A stretch of 64,000 nucleotides of DNA from Piper betle. Lineage: Eukaryota > Streptophyta > Magnoliopsida > Piperales > Piperaceae. Position numbers and translations under genes: made by a program. The stretch lies in assembly GCA_033002965.1 (NCBI GenBank), contig JAURVB010009136.1:1-64000 (forward strand), written 5' to 3'. Below are positions 11,494 through 26,691 of the stretch, piece by piece; position 1 is the stretch's first letter; every line of letters begins with the position of its first letter. The notes beneath the pieces were generated by a model. The model was given only the letters and a program-made list of their open reading frames with translations, was not told where the DNA came from and searched no databases.

Positions 11494-13451
11494 CTAATTT
11501 TGGGCACATATCAAAGCTTCCAGTGTTTTCGGGCTCAAACTATTCCTAGTTGAGCCAATTGTTTGCTCTCCAATACTAAATGGTGATTCGGAGGCGACGG
11601 TTGACATAGGAATGGCTAAAACATCTTGAGCAATTTTTCCCAAAATAGGATATTTTACTATGTTTAATCTCCACCATGATAATATATCAAAGTTGCTCAT
11701 CCACTCCATCCACAAAAGGAATAGTTGGTTCGTCTAAATAATTCTCCAAATCAGTTCGTATTGGCTCCTTTGATGAACATTCCATAATCAACTTGCTTAC
11801 TCCTTGCAATCTCTTGCTTAAGCCTCCAATAGGATGAATATTTGATGAACTTTCAATTTCAATAATGGGCTTGTTTGACATACATCTACCTCTAGACTTC
11901 TCAACACTTGAATAAACATTATACATGTTTGTCAAATATTGTTTCACTTTTGTGACCATATCGTCTCCCTCTTCCTTGTAAATCGTGTGAAAATAGTACA
12001 CAACAAAAGTCATTTTTGATCTAGGGTCCAAAATCAAAGCAACCACCAATAACATATTTGTTTCTTTCCAATATTTATCAAACTTTTCCAACATTGCATT
12101 TCCCATTGATAACATCAAATATGATTTACTACTACACCATTCCATCAATTGAAGCTTGAGCTCACAAATCATGTTGAAAAAAATATTTGATGTAGGATAC
12201 TTAGTGCCGGAAAAATTTTTGGTTAACTCATAAAATGGAGCCAAACATTCATGTATCACTCTTATATCTTCTCATTCATCCTCAAAAGGACACATGAAAT
12301 TCACATCAAAACAACTATAATGTTCAAAAACATCTTTGAAATCTAAAGCCACACCAATCATTTTAAGAGCTAGTTTCACATCAAGCACTAAAGAATGTTT
12401 AGGTGCATTCAACTGACTTGCATATTTGTAGAAACAATCACTCTTTATAATTGAACCTTTAATATATTTCACACATTCACGAACCTTCTCTATAGACTTA
12501 GCAATCTCATTCAACCCATCTTGAACAATTAAGTTCAAAATATGAGCGCAACATCTCACGTGAAAACAATCACCTGCAAGATTTGGACTTCTACTTGAGA
12601 AAAAAGACTTCATTTCTTTGGCAGCTCCATCATTTGCACTTGCATTGTCAAATGCAACTGTAAAAACCTTTTTATCAAGTTGCCATTCACAAATTTTACT
12701 AATAAGACATTTCGCTATGCATTCTCCAGTATGTCAATTTTCAACTTTGGCAAAATTCAATAATTTTTTTGCAATTTCCAATTTTCATCAATAAAATGAG
12801 TTGTCAAAACAATATAAGCAATATTCTGTGAAGATGTCCAAATATCACTAGTAAAACTAATTTGACTCTTAACTTTTTCCAACATGTTAAACACATTTTT
12901 TTCTCCTTTTCATAAATTTGAAGACAATCTCTTGTAATTGTTCTCCTAGAAACCATCACAAATTGTGATTGCAAGTTACTAACCCACCTTCTAAATCCTT
13001 CATGTTCCACAATTGAAAATGAATACTCATATAAGATAATTGCCTCAGCCAACTCTAATCTACTCCTTCCTTGATCAAATTTCCAAACTTCTATTTTATT
13101 TTCTCCATCTTCTTTCACTCCTATCTTGAAAATTTGTTGCCCAATATCACCACTTATGTTCTTTGTCCTCTTCATTTTGAAATTAGGGCATTTCCCTTCA
13201 ACATGCCTCCATAAATAAGTACTTCCACAACTTCCTGTTCCCTCAAATTTCTTTTCACAATAACGACAAATAGCAGATATTCCATTCTTCTCATATTTTC
13301 TGTCAAAATAGGCCCATACATCGGATGCCATTTTCCTCTTTTTTGATAATGAACCATCTATAGATTCTCTTTCTTTAGCAATCAATTTTTTCTTATCTTT
13401 TCCACCTCCACTTTGCTCATTTACATTTAGTAAAGAATTCGTATGATCCAT
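11494..13451 (-). pseudogene. hAT transposase, zf-BED / RICESLEEPER-like, broken
   Basis: Read on the minus strand, the first piece (13451-12804) has a basic N-terminus and a BED zinc finger with CRYCEKKF and, downstream, W-R-H. The next piece (about 12680-12272) contains VAFDNASAND and HVRCCAHILNLIVQDGL, typical of the hAT catalytic core. 12259-11687 continues with LMEWCSSKSYLML and ALILDPRSKM. 11715-11494 is the C-terminal dimerisation region with ASESPFSIGEQTIGSTRNSL and SPKTLEALICAQN. Fragments change frame near 12900 and 11700, and stops lie near 12740 and 12265. Full-length relatives are about 650-700 residues, so all domains are present but not in one frame. No activity is expected. 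Confidence 0.9.
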
Positions 13452-13597
13452 CTCTGAAAAAAATATATCAATTTACATTTAGTACCTATTCCCTCCAAGA
13501 TGCAAGCTTCCTTCACCAAATAATTGCACAAATTTTTATAATTCAAACACTACATAATTTTGTCAGTATAATTTTTTTTGCATTATATCCAATTATA

Positions 13598-14499
13598 TGT
13601 GAGATCCCTCAACTTAGTCTCACATCTAATACCTACTGGGAGAAGATTTCCTAAGGCGGGTGGATTGTGAGATCCCTCAACTTAGTCCCACATCTAATAC
13701 CTCTGGAAGAAGATCTTGTTTATAAGTGGGAATGGACTATATGTCTTTAACTTTCGGGGTACCCATTTTAAAGAAATGACTTAGCCCATTACGTTGCACT
13801 TTGGGCTGGGTCGTTACAAATGGTATCAGAGCCGACCTGGTTCCGTGTTAGATGGTGGGCTGGATTAGAAACGTTCGCTAGACTGCCGGTCACGGGCCAG
13901 AAAGGTCGTGGGCTGGGGCTAGCAACGGGCTAAGAATAGGCATTTCGGGGATGAAATTCCCTAAGGTGGGTGGATTGTGAGATCCCTCAACTTAGTCCCA
14001 CATCTAATACCTACTGGGAGAAGATCATGTTTATAAGTGGGAATGGACTATAGATCTTCATCTTCAGGGGTACCCATTTTAAAGAGATGACTTAGCCCAT
14101 TACGTTGCACTTTGGGCTGAGTTGTTACAAATGGTATCAGGTTCTGTGTTAGATGGTGGGATGGATTGGGGACGTTGGCTAGGTTGTCGGTCACGGGCCA
14201 AAAAAGGTCATGGGCTGGGGTTAGCAACGGGCCAAGACTAGAAACGTTGGCTAGGTTGTTGGTCACGGGCCAGAAAGAACGTGGGCTGGGGCTAGCAACA
14301 GGCCAAGAATAGGCATTTCGGGGACAATTTCCTAAGGTGGGTGGATTGTGAGATCCCTCAACTTAGTCTCACATATAATACCTCTGGGAGAAGATCCTGT
14401 TTATAAATGGGAATGGACTATAAATCTTTAACTTTTGGAGTACCCATTTTAAAGAAATGACTTAGCCTATTATGTTACACTTTGGGCTAGGTCGTTACA
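13598..14499 (+). mobile_element. TRIM retrotransposon, tandem array with four LTRs
   Basis: The order is a partial LTR (13598-13649), polypurine tract, LTR (13666-13818), internal A (13819-13975), LTR (13976-14129), internal B (14130-14346), LTR (14347-14499). LTRs are about 153 bases, begin TGTGAGATCCCTCAACTTAG and end GTTACA. TGGTATCAGAGCC at 13821-13833 is a perfect tRNA-iMet primer site, and CTAAGGTGGGTGGAT precedes each downstream LTR. Perfect 5-bp duplications TTATA flank the whole array (13593-13597 and 14500-14504), so it inserted as one unit or grew in place. No coding capacity. It lies inside the hAT element. Confidence 0.9.
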
Positions 14500-14779
14500 T
14501 TATAAATAATCATTAACTTAATAATTATTAACCTTATAATCATTTCCAAAATATAAAATAATCAGCATTACTCATGGCGTCATCAAAATAATCAAGTATT
14601 ACTCATGTTGATTCAAAACAAAGGAGAAATCTCATACTAATGGCGGCAAAGAGCAATGGTCCGGTAGAGGCAGAGGGCGGCAGTCCGGTTGCAGAGGCAG
14701 GTGACGACGAAGTCGAGGCGGCGGCGGCGGAGGGTAGGGTGGGGCGGCGACAGGAGGAAAGGGTAGCGCGGCGAAGTCA

Positions 14780-14890
14780 CGGGAGGGCAGCAGAGGGCAA
14801 GGGAGGGCTGGGGAGGGCAGGGGAGGGTAGGGGAGGGCGGGGAGGACGAGGGAGGGCAGGGGAGGGCGGGGAGGGCTGGGGAGGGCGGCA
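14780..14890 (+). repeat. G-run minisatellite with G-quadruplex potential
   Basis: Irregular tandem units of GGGAGGGC(A/G/T)GG occupy about 110 bases. There are many runs of three to four G separated by one to four bases on the plus strand, a sequence able to form G-quadruplexes. It lies upstream of the transposase frame, whose sense strand is C-rich here. The adjoining 14640-14780 is also GC-rich and differs in composition from the rest of the hAT element. Confidence 0.7.
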
Positions 14891-15302
14891 AAAGTCAAAG
14901 GAGGGCGACAGCGACAGATAATTTTGGTAAGTAAGGTTAGAGTTAGTAATTAGTGTATAATTTTGGATTATCCACGGACATTGTCCGGGCCTGACGGATA
15001 AATTAGATATTAATTCGATGAGACAAATTTTATCCGATAAAATTTTGAACGGATACCGAACAATAACTTGTCCGATTTCCGTCCTACCCAAGCCCACCCC
15101 TATGCACACCACCTTGGAGTAAACCCCACGATTTGTCCACACGACGCCGTAGCCCTCGCCGGAAAACTCCACCGCCGCCCCTACTCTCCAGCGAAGGAGA
15201 TGACGACGATCGCCGGCCGCCGGAGAAGTTCCGATCAAACCTCCATGACCCTTCCTTGAACCCTCTCTTCCTCTCTCTCCCTGCTCCGACCCCGCCGCAA
15301 CA

Positions 15303-18300
15303 ATGGCCGGCCAAGCCAAGTCCCTCCTCCGATGCCTCCGACGGCAGCCGCCGATCCCCACTCCCGCCGGACGAGGAATCCCTGTCATGCCCGCGGTACC
15401 CTCTTCGTTGCCGTCGCCGCTCAACCTCCGTTGTTTCACCTCGACGCCGTTTGGGCGTTTCCATGGCCGACCTTCGGTCGGCGAGCTCCCGCTAGGACTC
15501 GGCAGCTCCATTTTTCGCCGCTTCTTCTCCCATCCGTCTCGATCTTGCGGAAATTCGACGCCTTTGGGGGTGTTTCGGGAGATGAGGAGGTCGGTCGGGG
15601 CGAGGCTGTACTCGATCAAGGCGCCGTGGTCGGCGACGATGGAGGCCGGCGCGGTGAAGAGGCTTGTGTTTGAGAAGCCGGCGGCCGCCGTGATCTCGAC
15701 GTTCGCGAGGTACCGCGGGGCCATTGGGCTACAGGTTGAGGCGTTTTGGAAGAAGTACTCGCTGGTGCTGGTGGGGGCGGTGGGGATCTCGCTGTGTCTC
15801 TTGTTGTGGCGGGTTATGTTTGGCATTGCGCATACTTTTGTTGGGTTGTCCGAGGGGATGGCCAAGTATGGATTCCTTGCTCTGGCAATGGCTATGGTCT
15901 CCTTTTTGGTGAGTTTGTTTTAATTTCTGCCAATATAGTTTTTTCGCTGGTATTTTTGCATCAGGAATCATGCTGCTAGCTAAGAGTTGTGTCCCATTTA
16001 TGCTTGAATTAGGAAGCTTGTCAGTTTAATAGTTGTGTGATTGGTTTTGCTTTTGGTAACCTCCCATACAAGTGGTAACCAACGTTAACACGTGTAGCTA
16101 GCTGATCATACTTAACCGGCATCAGAAAATAATGAGCTTCGGTTTTGTTTAAAATTTAAACTCAAATAATGGGAAAATAGGTCAACAACAGATGTTGTTT
16201 GAAATCTAAGAACAATAGCTTCCCATGGCTTTTTGTGACAATTAGCTTTTAAGATATGTTTTTATAAAGCCAATGCACCTGCTGTCCCGTACAACAATGA
16301 TTGAGAGAACCTGACCAATCACTGTCTAATGCAAACATTTTTTTTGTGGCTCACTTATTAGTTGTTTTTGTAGTAATTAGATGTGAAAAAAATGTAGATG
16401 GAGTGACTTTCAGGTGATGTATAGATTACGTGTATTTCAATTTTTATGGGACTGCGAAAATCTTGTTGCCTCTCACTGGGCACAGAACACTTCAGGGAGG
16501 CCATTGTGTTATCACATATTAAGCAAATGCTCATTTTATACATTTATTAAGGCATTCTTGCCTCCAGAAAGAGGTTGTGAGTTTCTGAGCAACTTCTGCT
16601 TCATGCAGTAGACACTAGAAACTAAGAGTTGTATTAAAAAATATTTTGAAAGTCAGATGGTACAGAAACGATTGGAGGAAAGTGCAAGGAGTACTGTACT
16701 GATATTGAAGAACACCTGGGAAGGAAGGGAGATTGATATTTGCAGCTCTTTCTATGAAGAAATAAATTTGGTGAATGTAGTCAAAGTTTTTGCCAAATAG
16801 GTATACAGAAGGATGTAAATATCATATATATGATACCTAATCTGCGTGTTAATGGCATCAAACTTCCTAGCCTGGTACGGCTGTTTTCTTCTGGAAATTA
16901 GGAGTGCTCTGTAGCAGACATGAAGTTTAGACGAGCCAGCCAAGAGGCACAACTAAACAAACCATTTTCTGCTGCTGTGTCTTTGGTTGGTGAAGTGCTA
17001 TTATATTGCAGGGGTCCAATTTTAGCTTGCCTACGTACTCCTCATTTAACTGTGTTTGTCAGTGTGATTATTTTATATAACTGGATCGTAGATTTAGAAC
17101 AGAGATCTATTTCAAAAGAAAACAAGCCATATGACATTATTGGTGAATGGCTCTTGGATTTGATAACAGTTTTGAGTTTCAAATTTTCTGTAATTTTTCT
17201 ATGGCTTCCTTCCCATCTGTTTTGTTTGTTCTTGTTGAAATTATTTTTTATAAGCTTTATTCTTCTCAATCTGCATTTGAATATTTGAAAGAAGTCAAAT
17301 TTTGGGATCTTTAATGACATATCATTCAATATCTGGGAGCAGCTTTTGCAATATTATTTTGAGTTTGACTCTTGAGAATGTTTCTGTTGCATATACGTGT
17401 CAAGTCATTTTCTTTGTCCAAGAGCAATGAGTGCTTTTTCCTACATTTCTTAGGGAATTTATCTCCGAGCGAGGTTCAGTCTAAATCCAGACAAGCTTTA
17501 TAGAATAACAATGAGAAAATTAAATACATCTGCAGCAGTTCTTGAGGTGATGGGTGCACCGTTGACTGGCACTGATTTAAGAGCTTATGTAATGTCTGGA
17601 GGTGGGCCTCGTCTCAAGAACTTCAAGTTGAGGCTAGGTGGAAAACGCTGTTTTCTTATCTATCCTGTTCGAGGCTCTGAAAGAAAGGGGCTTGTTAGCG
17701 TTGAAGCAAAAAAGAAAAAAGGGCAGGTTTGTTCTTAAATTGTTTTCACTCCGAAGGAAATTTTTTATCTGCAAACAGAATTTGTATTTGTATAAGCATA
17801 ACATTCTTTTGAGATTAGAATAGAAATTAAATTAGCAATTAGGAAATTTTAACATGTTTGTGACGTCTAATCTATCAAATATCTTATTATAATCTTGTTG
17901 GTTGTTCTCCATTGCTAATATATGTTTCCAGAGTTCCTGATAGTTGTTGCTCTAGAATAGCACATACATCAAAATGCTGGTGTTTCTAGAATTTGATGTG
18001 ATAGTAAAGAAAGATGAATTTGGGATATAGATGTAATTGAGTAAACTGGAAGAATATGATCTTCTTCTTGTCATTTTGTACTAAATTGTTGACGATTATC
18101 TAGTGATATATTTTCTCAGGTTGATAGAGTATATAATAGTAGGAAAAGGATTTCTATGTTTCTGGTAGTAAACAAAACTCATGGATAGATTTTTACCCTT
18201 AAATAAGCCACTGTTTTGACAGTTCACAAATTCCGATTTAATGCCTATTCGTTCGCACAAGCAATGATGTATAATACAAGCTCATCTTTTCTTGCAGTAT

Positions 18301-18564
18301 GATATAAAGTTGCTTGCAGTTGATATACCTATGGCATCAGGGCCTGATCAGCGCTTATTTTTGATTGGCAATGAACAAGAATATAGCATTGGTGGCGGCT
18401 TGATATCTGAACTGAGAGATCCAGTTGTAAAAGCAATGGCTGCAGAAAAGGAGTTTGACGATCTCGACGAGAAAGAGGATGAGGAAGACGCGGAGATGGA
18501 ACTTCTTGAGGCAGAAAGAAGGCATAAAGAAGAGTTAGGAAAACTGAAAAAAGATAGTTCATAA
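15303..18564 (+). CDS. TIM21/COA1-like mitochondrial inner-membrane protein
   Basis: Exons 15303-15908, 17454-17726 and 18298-18564, all phase 0 with GT-AG introns, give 381 residues. The first about 100 residues are rich in Arg, Ser and Pro with few acids, as in a mitochondrial presequence. Two hydrophobic segments follow (about 152-174 and 189-206). The soluble domain carries KLNTSAAVLEVMGAPLTGTD, GGKRCFLIYPVRGSERKG and LLAVDIPMASGPDQRLFLIG, and the tail (343-381) is acidic and helical. The layout resembles plant proteins annotated as import inner-membrane translocase (TIM21-like), with COA1-type features, so a role in presequence translocase or respiratory-complex assembly is inferred. Exon 1 is GC-rich, later exons are not. 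A hAT element ends 200 bases upstream. The family name is less certain than the gene model. Confidence 0.8.
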
Positions 18565-20257
18565 CTTCCTAAACGGTAACTATCTCTTTGTTCTTTATTT
18601 TTGAAGAAAATTTTAAACGCTTTTGTTAGAGATGTGTTTGCAGTTGTGGTATCAAGATTGAAACATGATGTTCATACCAGCCTTGAAATCAGTAAAATGA
18701 GTTCATCTTCCTTGAAAAGCAAGTCTTGAAAACTCGTATCCTTTGTCATAATAATTGTTAGCAATCTTATGCAACTATTGCCAATGGAATCGACGTGCAT
18801 TGGTTGTGATTTTCTTTGACAAACTTCTTGTTAGTCGTCATTGCTCTACTGCCAAGGTAATAACTATGATCTTGAAAAAAAGTAATAACTTGTGTATATG
18901 AAAATATTTCACAATGTCAATCATGTTAGATGCAAAAGAAAGATGTTTGAGCTTAAACATTGTTACAATGTAATAGACTCTGCAAGATCAAATCAGGGCA
19001 AACTGAAATTGAATTTATTGAATTATAGTTAAACTTACCTCACAAGAGAAACTAAATCTTTTTCTTTTTTATCATCTGCCAGACACGAGGGAGTAAATGA
19101 TTACGTTGGTGAGGAACGCTGGTGATCGATGTCTGAATAGCAGAATTTTTTTTCTAAAAGAACATTACTCTCTTATTATTTATAAACCGATGCAATTATT
19201 TGAAAATGAATACTCATTTTTATTATTCCTAACCAGATACAACCATTTGGAAATGGTATTCCTATAAAATGTGTGTCATTACTTTTATGATGCGTCTCTT
19301 TATAGAAGAGTTTATAAATTTTGATCTTTCCTTCAAAAATTCTCTTATGTATCTTTTTAAAAGAAGATCATCCTCCCAATTTATCTGTAACGACTCAACT
19401 GGAAGAAAGAGAAACATAGTGATATATTGCTGTTTTTTATATGTGGTATATTATTGTTTAGATCTATCAATTCAACACATTTTATAAAAAAATTCTCATT
19501 GTATTTGTGTAATGTAGTTTCTCCTTAATGATTTTTTTCAAAATCAACTTATGACTTATCTTATCGTCTTTGCAAACCATTTTTTCAATTATTTTTTTTA
19601 TGAAAAATATTCTTCAACTAATTTAAATCATTTTTGTTCTCTTGTATTAAAAGCTATAAAGATTTTCTATATATTTTTCTTATCAAATTTATTAAGTATG
19701 TTATATTTAAAATATGGAAAATTATTATTTTCATTTTTTTGTATTAGCGTTATTAATTTCAGTTATCTCTACCATTTCCTTTATCATTTTTTTTCCAAAC
19801 ACATTTTTCTCATTATTGTAATTCATTCATTCAATAATGATTAAAAAAATTCTTCAACTATTTTTTTTATAATTTTTGTTCTTTTATGTTTTCCTTTATA
19901 AAATTATGACATTGGTTCTAATTAAAGTTAAAAGATTAATTTTTTTTTGTATATTTGTGCAATTTAGTTATTTTTGTTTAGTCATGTCTACATTTTTTTT
20001 GTGTTTTATGATTGTTTTAATATTATTTAAAAAACTCAATGACTCTTTATTATGAAGTGTTTTTTAATAATGCAATTATAAAATTTGTTCGATTATTATA
20101 TGTGGTGTGTGCGTTGTGTGGGTTATTTTGCTGGCTACTTAATAAAAAAATGTTATTAAAAAATGAGCTGTAATTAAAAGTGAGGCATTGATTAATTAAA
20201 ATATAATTAAAATAAAATATTATTGTAATTTTATGTCCTCTAAGATCTATCTATATC
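18565..20257. other. 3' flank and AT-rich intergenic DNA, no gene seen
   Basis: The 3' UTR of the TIM21-like gene probably occupies the first few hundred bases. 19080-20250 is strongly T-rich on the plus strand, with a diverged direct repeat of ATTCTTCAACTA (about 19608 and 19848). No protein domain recognised. Confidence 0.4.
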
Positions 20258-20745
20258 AGTGAGATCCTCTAATTTAATCTTGCATTTAACACTTAATAAA
20301 ATAAGATCATATTTATAAATGAGAATGAATTATATATTTTTAACTTAATTAACTATTTTTAAAGAACTCATTAAGTTACACTTTGACTCAAGCCGTTACA
20401 AATAGAATCAGAACTTCCTGATCATTAATTATGGGAAAGAAGGCCATGGGTACGTGTTAAATGGTGAGTTGGACTATAGATATTGATTAAGCTCTTAGCC
20501 ACGAAAAAGAAGGTCATAGGTTAAAGCTAGCAACAGGTCAAATATAGAAATTTAAAAAACAAAATTTTTTAAAATAGGTGCCACATATAATATCTATTAC
20601 GTAAGATCCTATTTATAATAACTTGGCTAACCAAGGTCATGAGTTGTAATTAGTAACGAGCTAAAATGGGTGCTACATATAATACCTATCGGGTAAAATC
20701 CTGTTTATAATTGTTTAGTTAACCACTTTCGAAGAAATAATTTTT
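20258..20745 (+). repeat. Decayed copy of the TRIM retrotransposon
   Basis: 20258-20400 matches the TRIM LTR of 13666-13818 along its length with many substitutions: GTGAGATCCTCTAATTTAAT at the start, AAATGAGAATGAATTATA in the middle and CGTTACA at the end. A degenerate primer site AATAGAATCAGA follows. The internal part (20415-20560) keeps GGTCATAGGTTAAAGCTAGC. Two further partial LTR pieces (ACATATAATA with GATCCT.TTTATAAT) lie at about 20580 and 20670, so this copy too was tandem. It ends about 230 bases before the RPT3 start codon. Confidence 0.75.
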
Positions 20746-20977
20746 TAATTATAATCCATAAAAGCACAATTTACGTTTCAATTTGATAATAGATGATGAA
20801 CGGGGGGACTAATTATTTAAAATTTAATCAAAGGCTAATAATTTTTGCTAATGGAAGCCGAACCAGACCGACCCGATAAAAAACCTTGACCCAAGTAAAA
20901 GAAAAGAAAAGGCTCAAATCCGGTTTTTATTTTTTGGGTCCAACGAAGAAGAAGACGATCGATCGACGGAAGGAAGC

Positions 20978-25131
<4,154 letters not shown>

Positions 25132-26691
25132 ATGCGTTTGTTTCTGTATCTTAGAGAGTACCTTTCTATTGGTGTTTAAGAAACAGCAATGTGACAGCAC
25201 TTTTAGTCCTCAATTCCCAAACAAGTAAACCTTTTCTTTGATTAATAGCTTGAATTGGATGAGGGCTGAGTAACCCTTCATGGAAAAAATAATACCTTTT
25301 CAAATCCGTATGATTTATGGTTTCAAAAAATAAAACTATACTATTTATTCCTACTTCAAGCAGCTCCTATAATACTATTGAGTTGTAGGAAACGTCTAAT
25401 CTCAGGGCAACTAATTTTTCAAAGATGGGGTCCTAATGTATATGAGATCTGCCACAAAAGATAAGTTGTCAAAACAGGATTTAGTTTTGAAGTTCTAAAT
25501 TTCTTCATAAATAGACAATATTTTTTACAATTAAGTTTTGCAACTTTTTTCATAATTTTTTTCTATGTTTCATAAAAAAATTTTGACCCGGGGAATTTGT
25601 TTTTTATGTATTAAGTAAATAAACTATATTCATTGAGAGACGAAAAAAACTCGAACATTTTACTAAAATTAGTAAACTTATTACTAGTTATATCAGATCT
25701 GCCTTTTTATGTTTTGATTCTGCTTAATTTTTATATAAAAAAAGCCTTCGTATAGTTGAATTAGGCTTCTCAGTGTTATATGAAAAGGTAAATTTTAAAA
25801 ATAGTATAAATAAAAGACCCAGTGTTACTATTAATCAATATCAATATTAATAAAAGACTGGCGGATTATGGTGATTTAATTATGAGCATGGCCCACAGGC
25901 ACATGGCTGGGAGTATATAATAAGATAGACATACGCTTCAATTTTATTTCTTTTCTTTTTTATTTATTTATTAAGGTTATATCATATAATTTGGTCAAAA
26001 ATACGATTTTCTTTAAAATAAAATACACGTCATTAACAAAAATACTAGTATTTCAACACAATAATTATTAAATTTGATTCAAGTTTCGTGCTCTGAAAAA
26101 AAAAACAAAGGAAGCATTATATATAAAAATGACCATTAATTAATTAATAGTAATGTGAATATATATAAGAACCGATAAAATTTTGAATCCCTCACTTGAA
26201 ATTATCTGAAATTTTACCCTTTGTCATAATTAATACGAAAAAATGAGTTTTTTTTCGTTAGAAGCTCATTTATTTATCCGAGTTTTGGGTGAAATGAAAA
26301 AAATAAAAATTATTAATAACTTTTTTTAAAAATGAAAAAAAAACGAAAAATAGAAGCGAGCGTCGGCTGCCCTGAGCCAACTCCAGGAACAAAAAAATGG
26401 CGGAAGTTGGCTTCCAAGGCACGACGATCATGGAATGAGGAAGAAGAAGAAGGAGGAGGCAGCCATCCCCAAATCGGCGGAGACGAACCCATCATCACCC
26501 CGGATCTGTAAAGATCTCATCTTTCCGTTGCCCAACATCGGGAATTGTCGGGGTTCCGATTGGTTTTGGATTGTTCTGATGGTCCGCTGTTTGTTTGTTG
26601 CGGTTGAGTAGATCTTGGTGCGGAGATGGGTCGGGGGTTTTGCTTTGCGTTGTGTTGATTTGGGCGGAGTTGAGGGTTTTTTTCCTTTTCG
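25132..26691. other. Intergenic DNA between RPT3 and the BLISTER homologue
   Basis: AT-rich with no gene recognised. 25132 to about 25400 is probably RPT3 3' UTR. 26340-26691, richer in GA and GC, is the likely promoter and 5' UTR of the next gene. Numerous poly-A and poly-T runs; no clear transposon boundary. Confidence 0.45.

Larger units (their letters stand above)
10796..15102 (-). mobile_element. hAT-superfamily DNA transposon, full length and inactive
   Basis: The left terminus TAGAGGTGGGC (10796) and the right terminus, reverse complement TAGGGGTGGGC (ending 15102), match at 10 of 11 bases. The flanking octamers TTCACACC (10788-10795) and TGCACACC (15103-15110) match at 7 of 8, the 8-bp duplication expected for hAT. 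Inside is a minus-strand BED-zinc-finger hAT transposase (11494-13451) broken by frameshifts and stops. A TRIM retrotransposon array (13598-14499) and a G-rich block (about 14780-14890) lie in its 5' half. The right end is only 200 bases from the start codon of the TIM21-like gene. Confidence 0.9.

Noticed and set aside
14777..15865. 362-codon minus-strand open frame
   Set aside because: It runs antisense over exon 1 of the TIM21-like gene and into the G-rich part of the hAT element; its sequence is low-complexity and crosses a transposon boundary.
16920..17288. 122-codon open frame in intron 1 of the TIM21-like gene
   Set aside because: Hydrophobic T-rich intron translation; exon 2 begins later, at 17454, with clear homology and phase.
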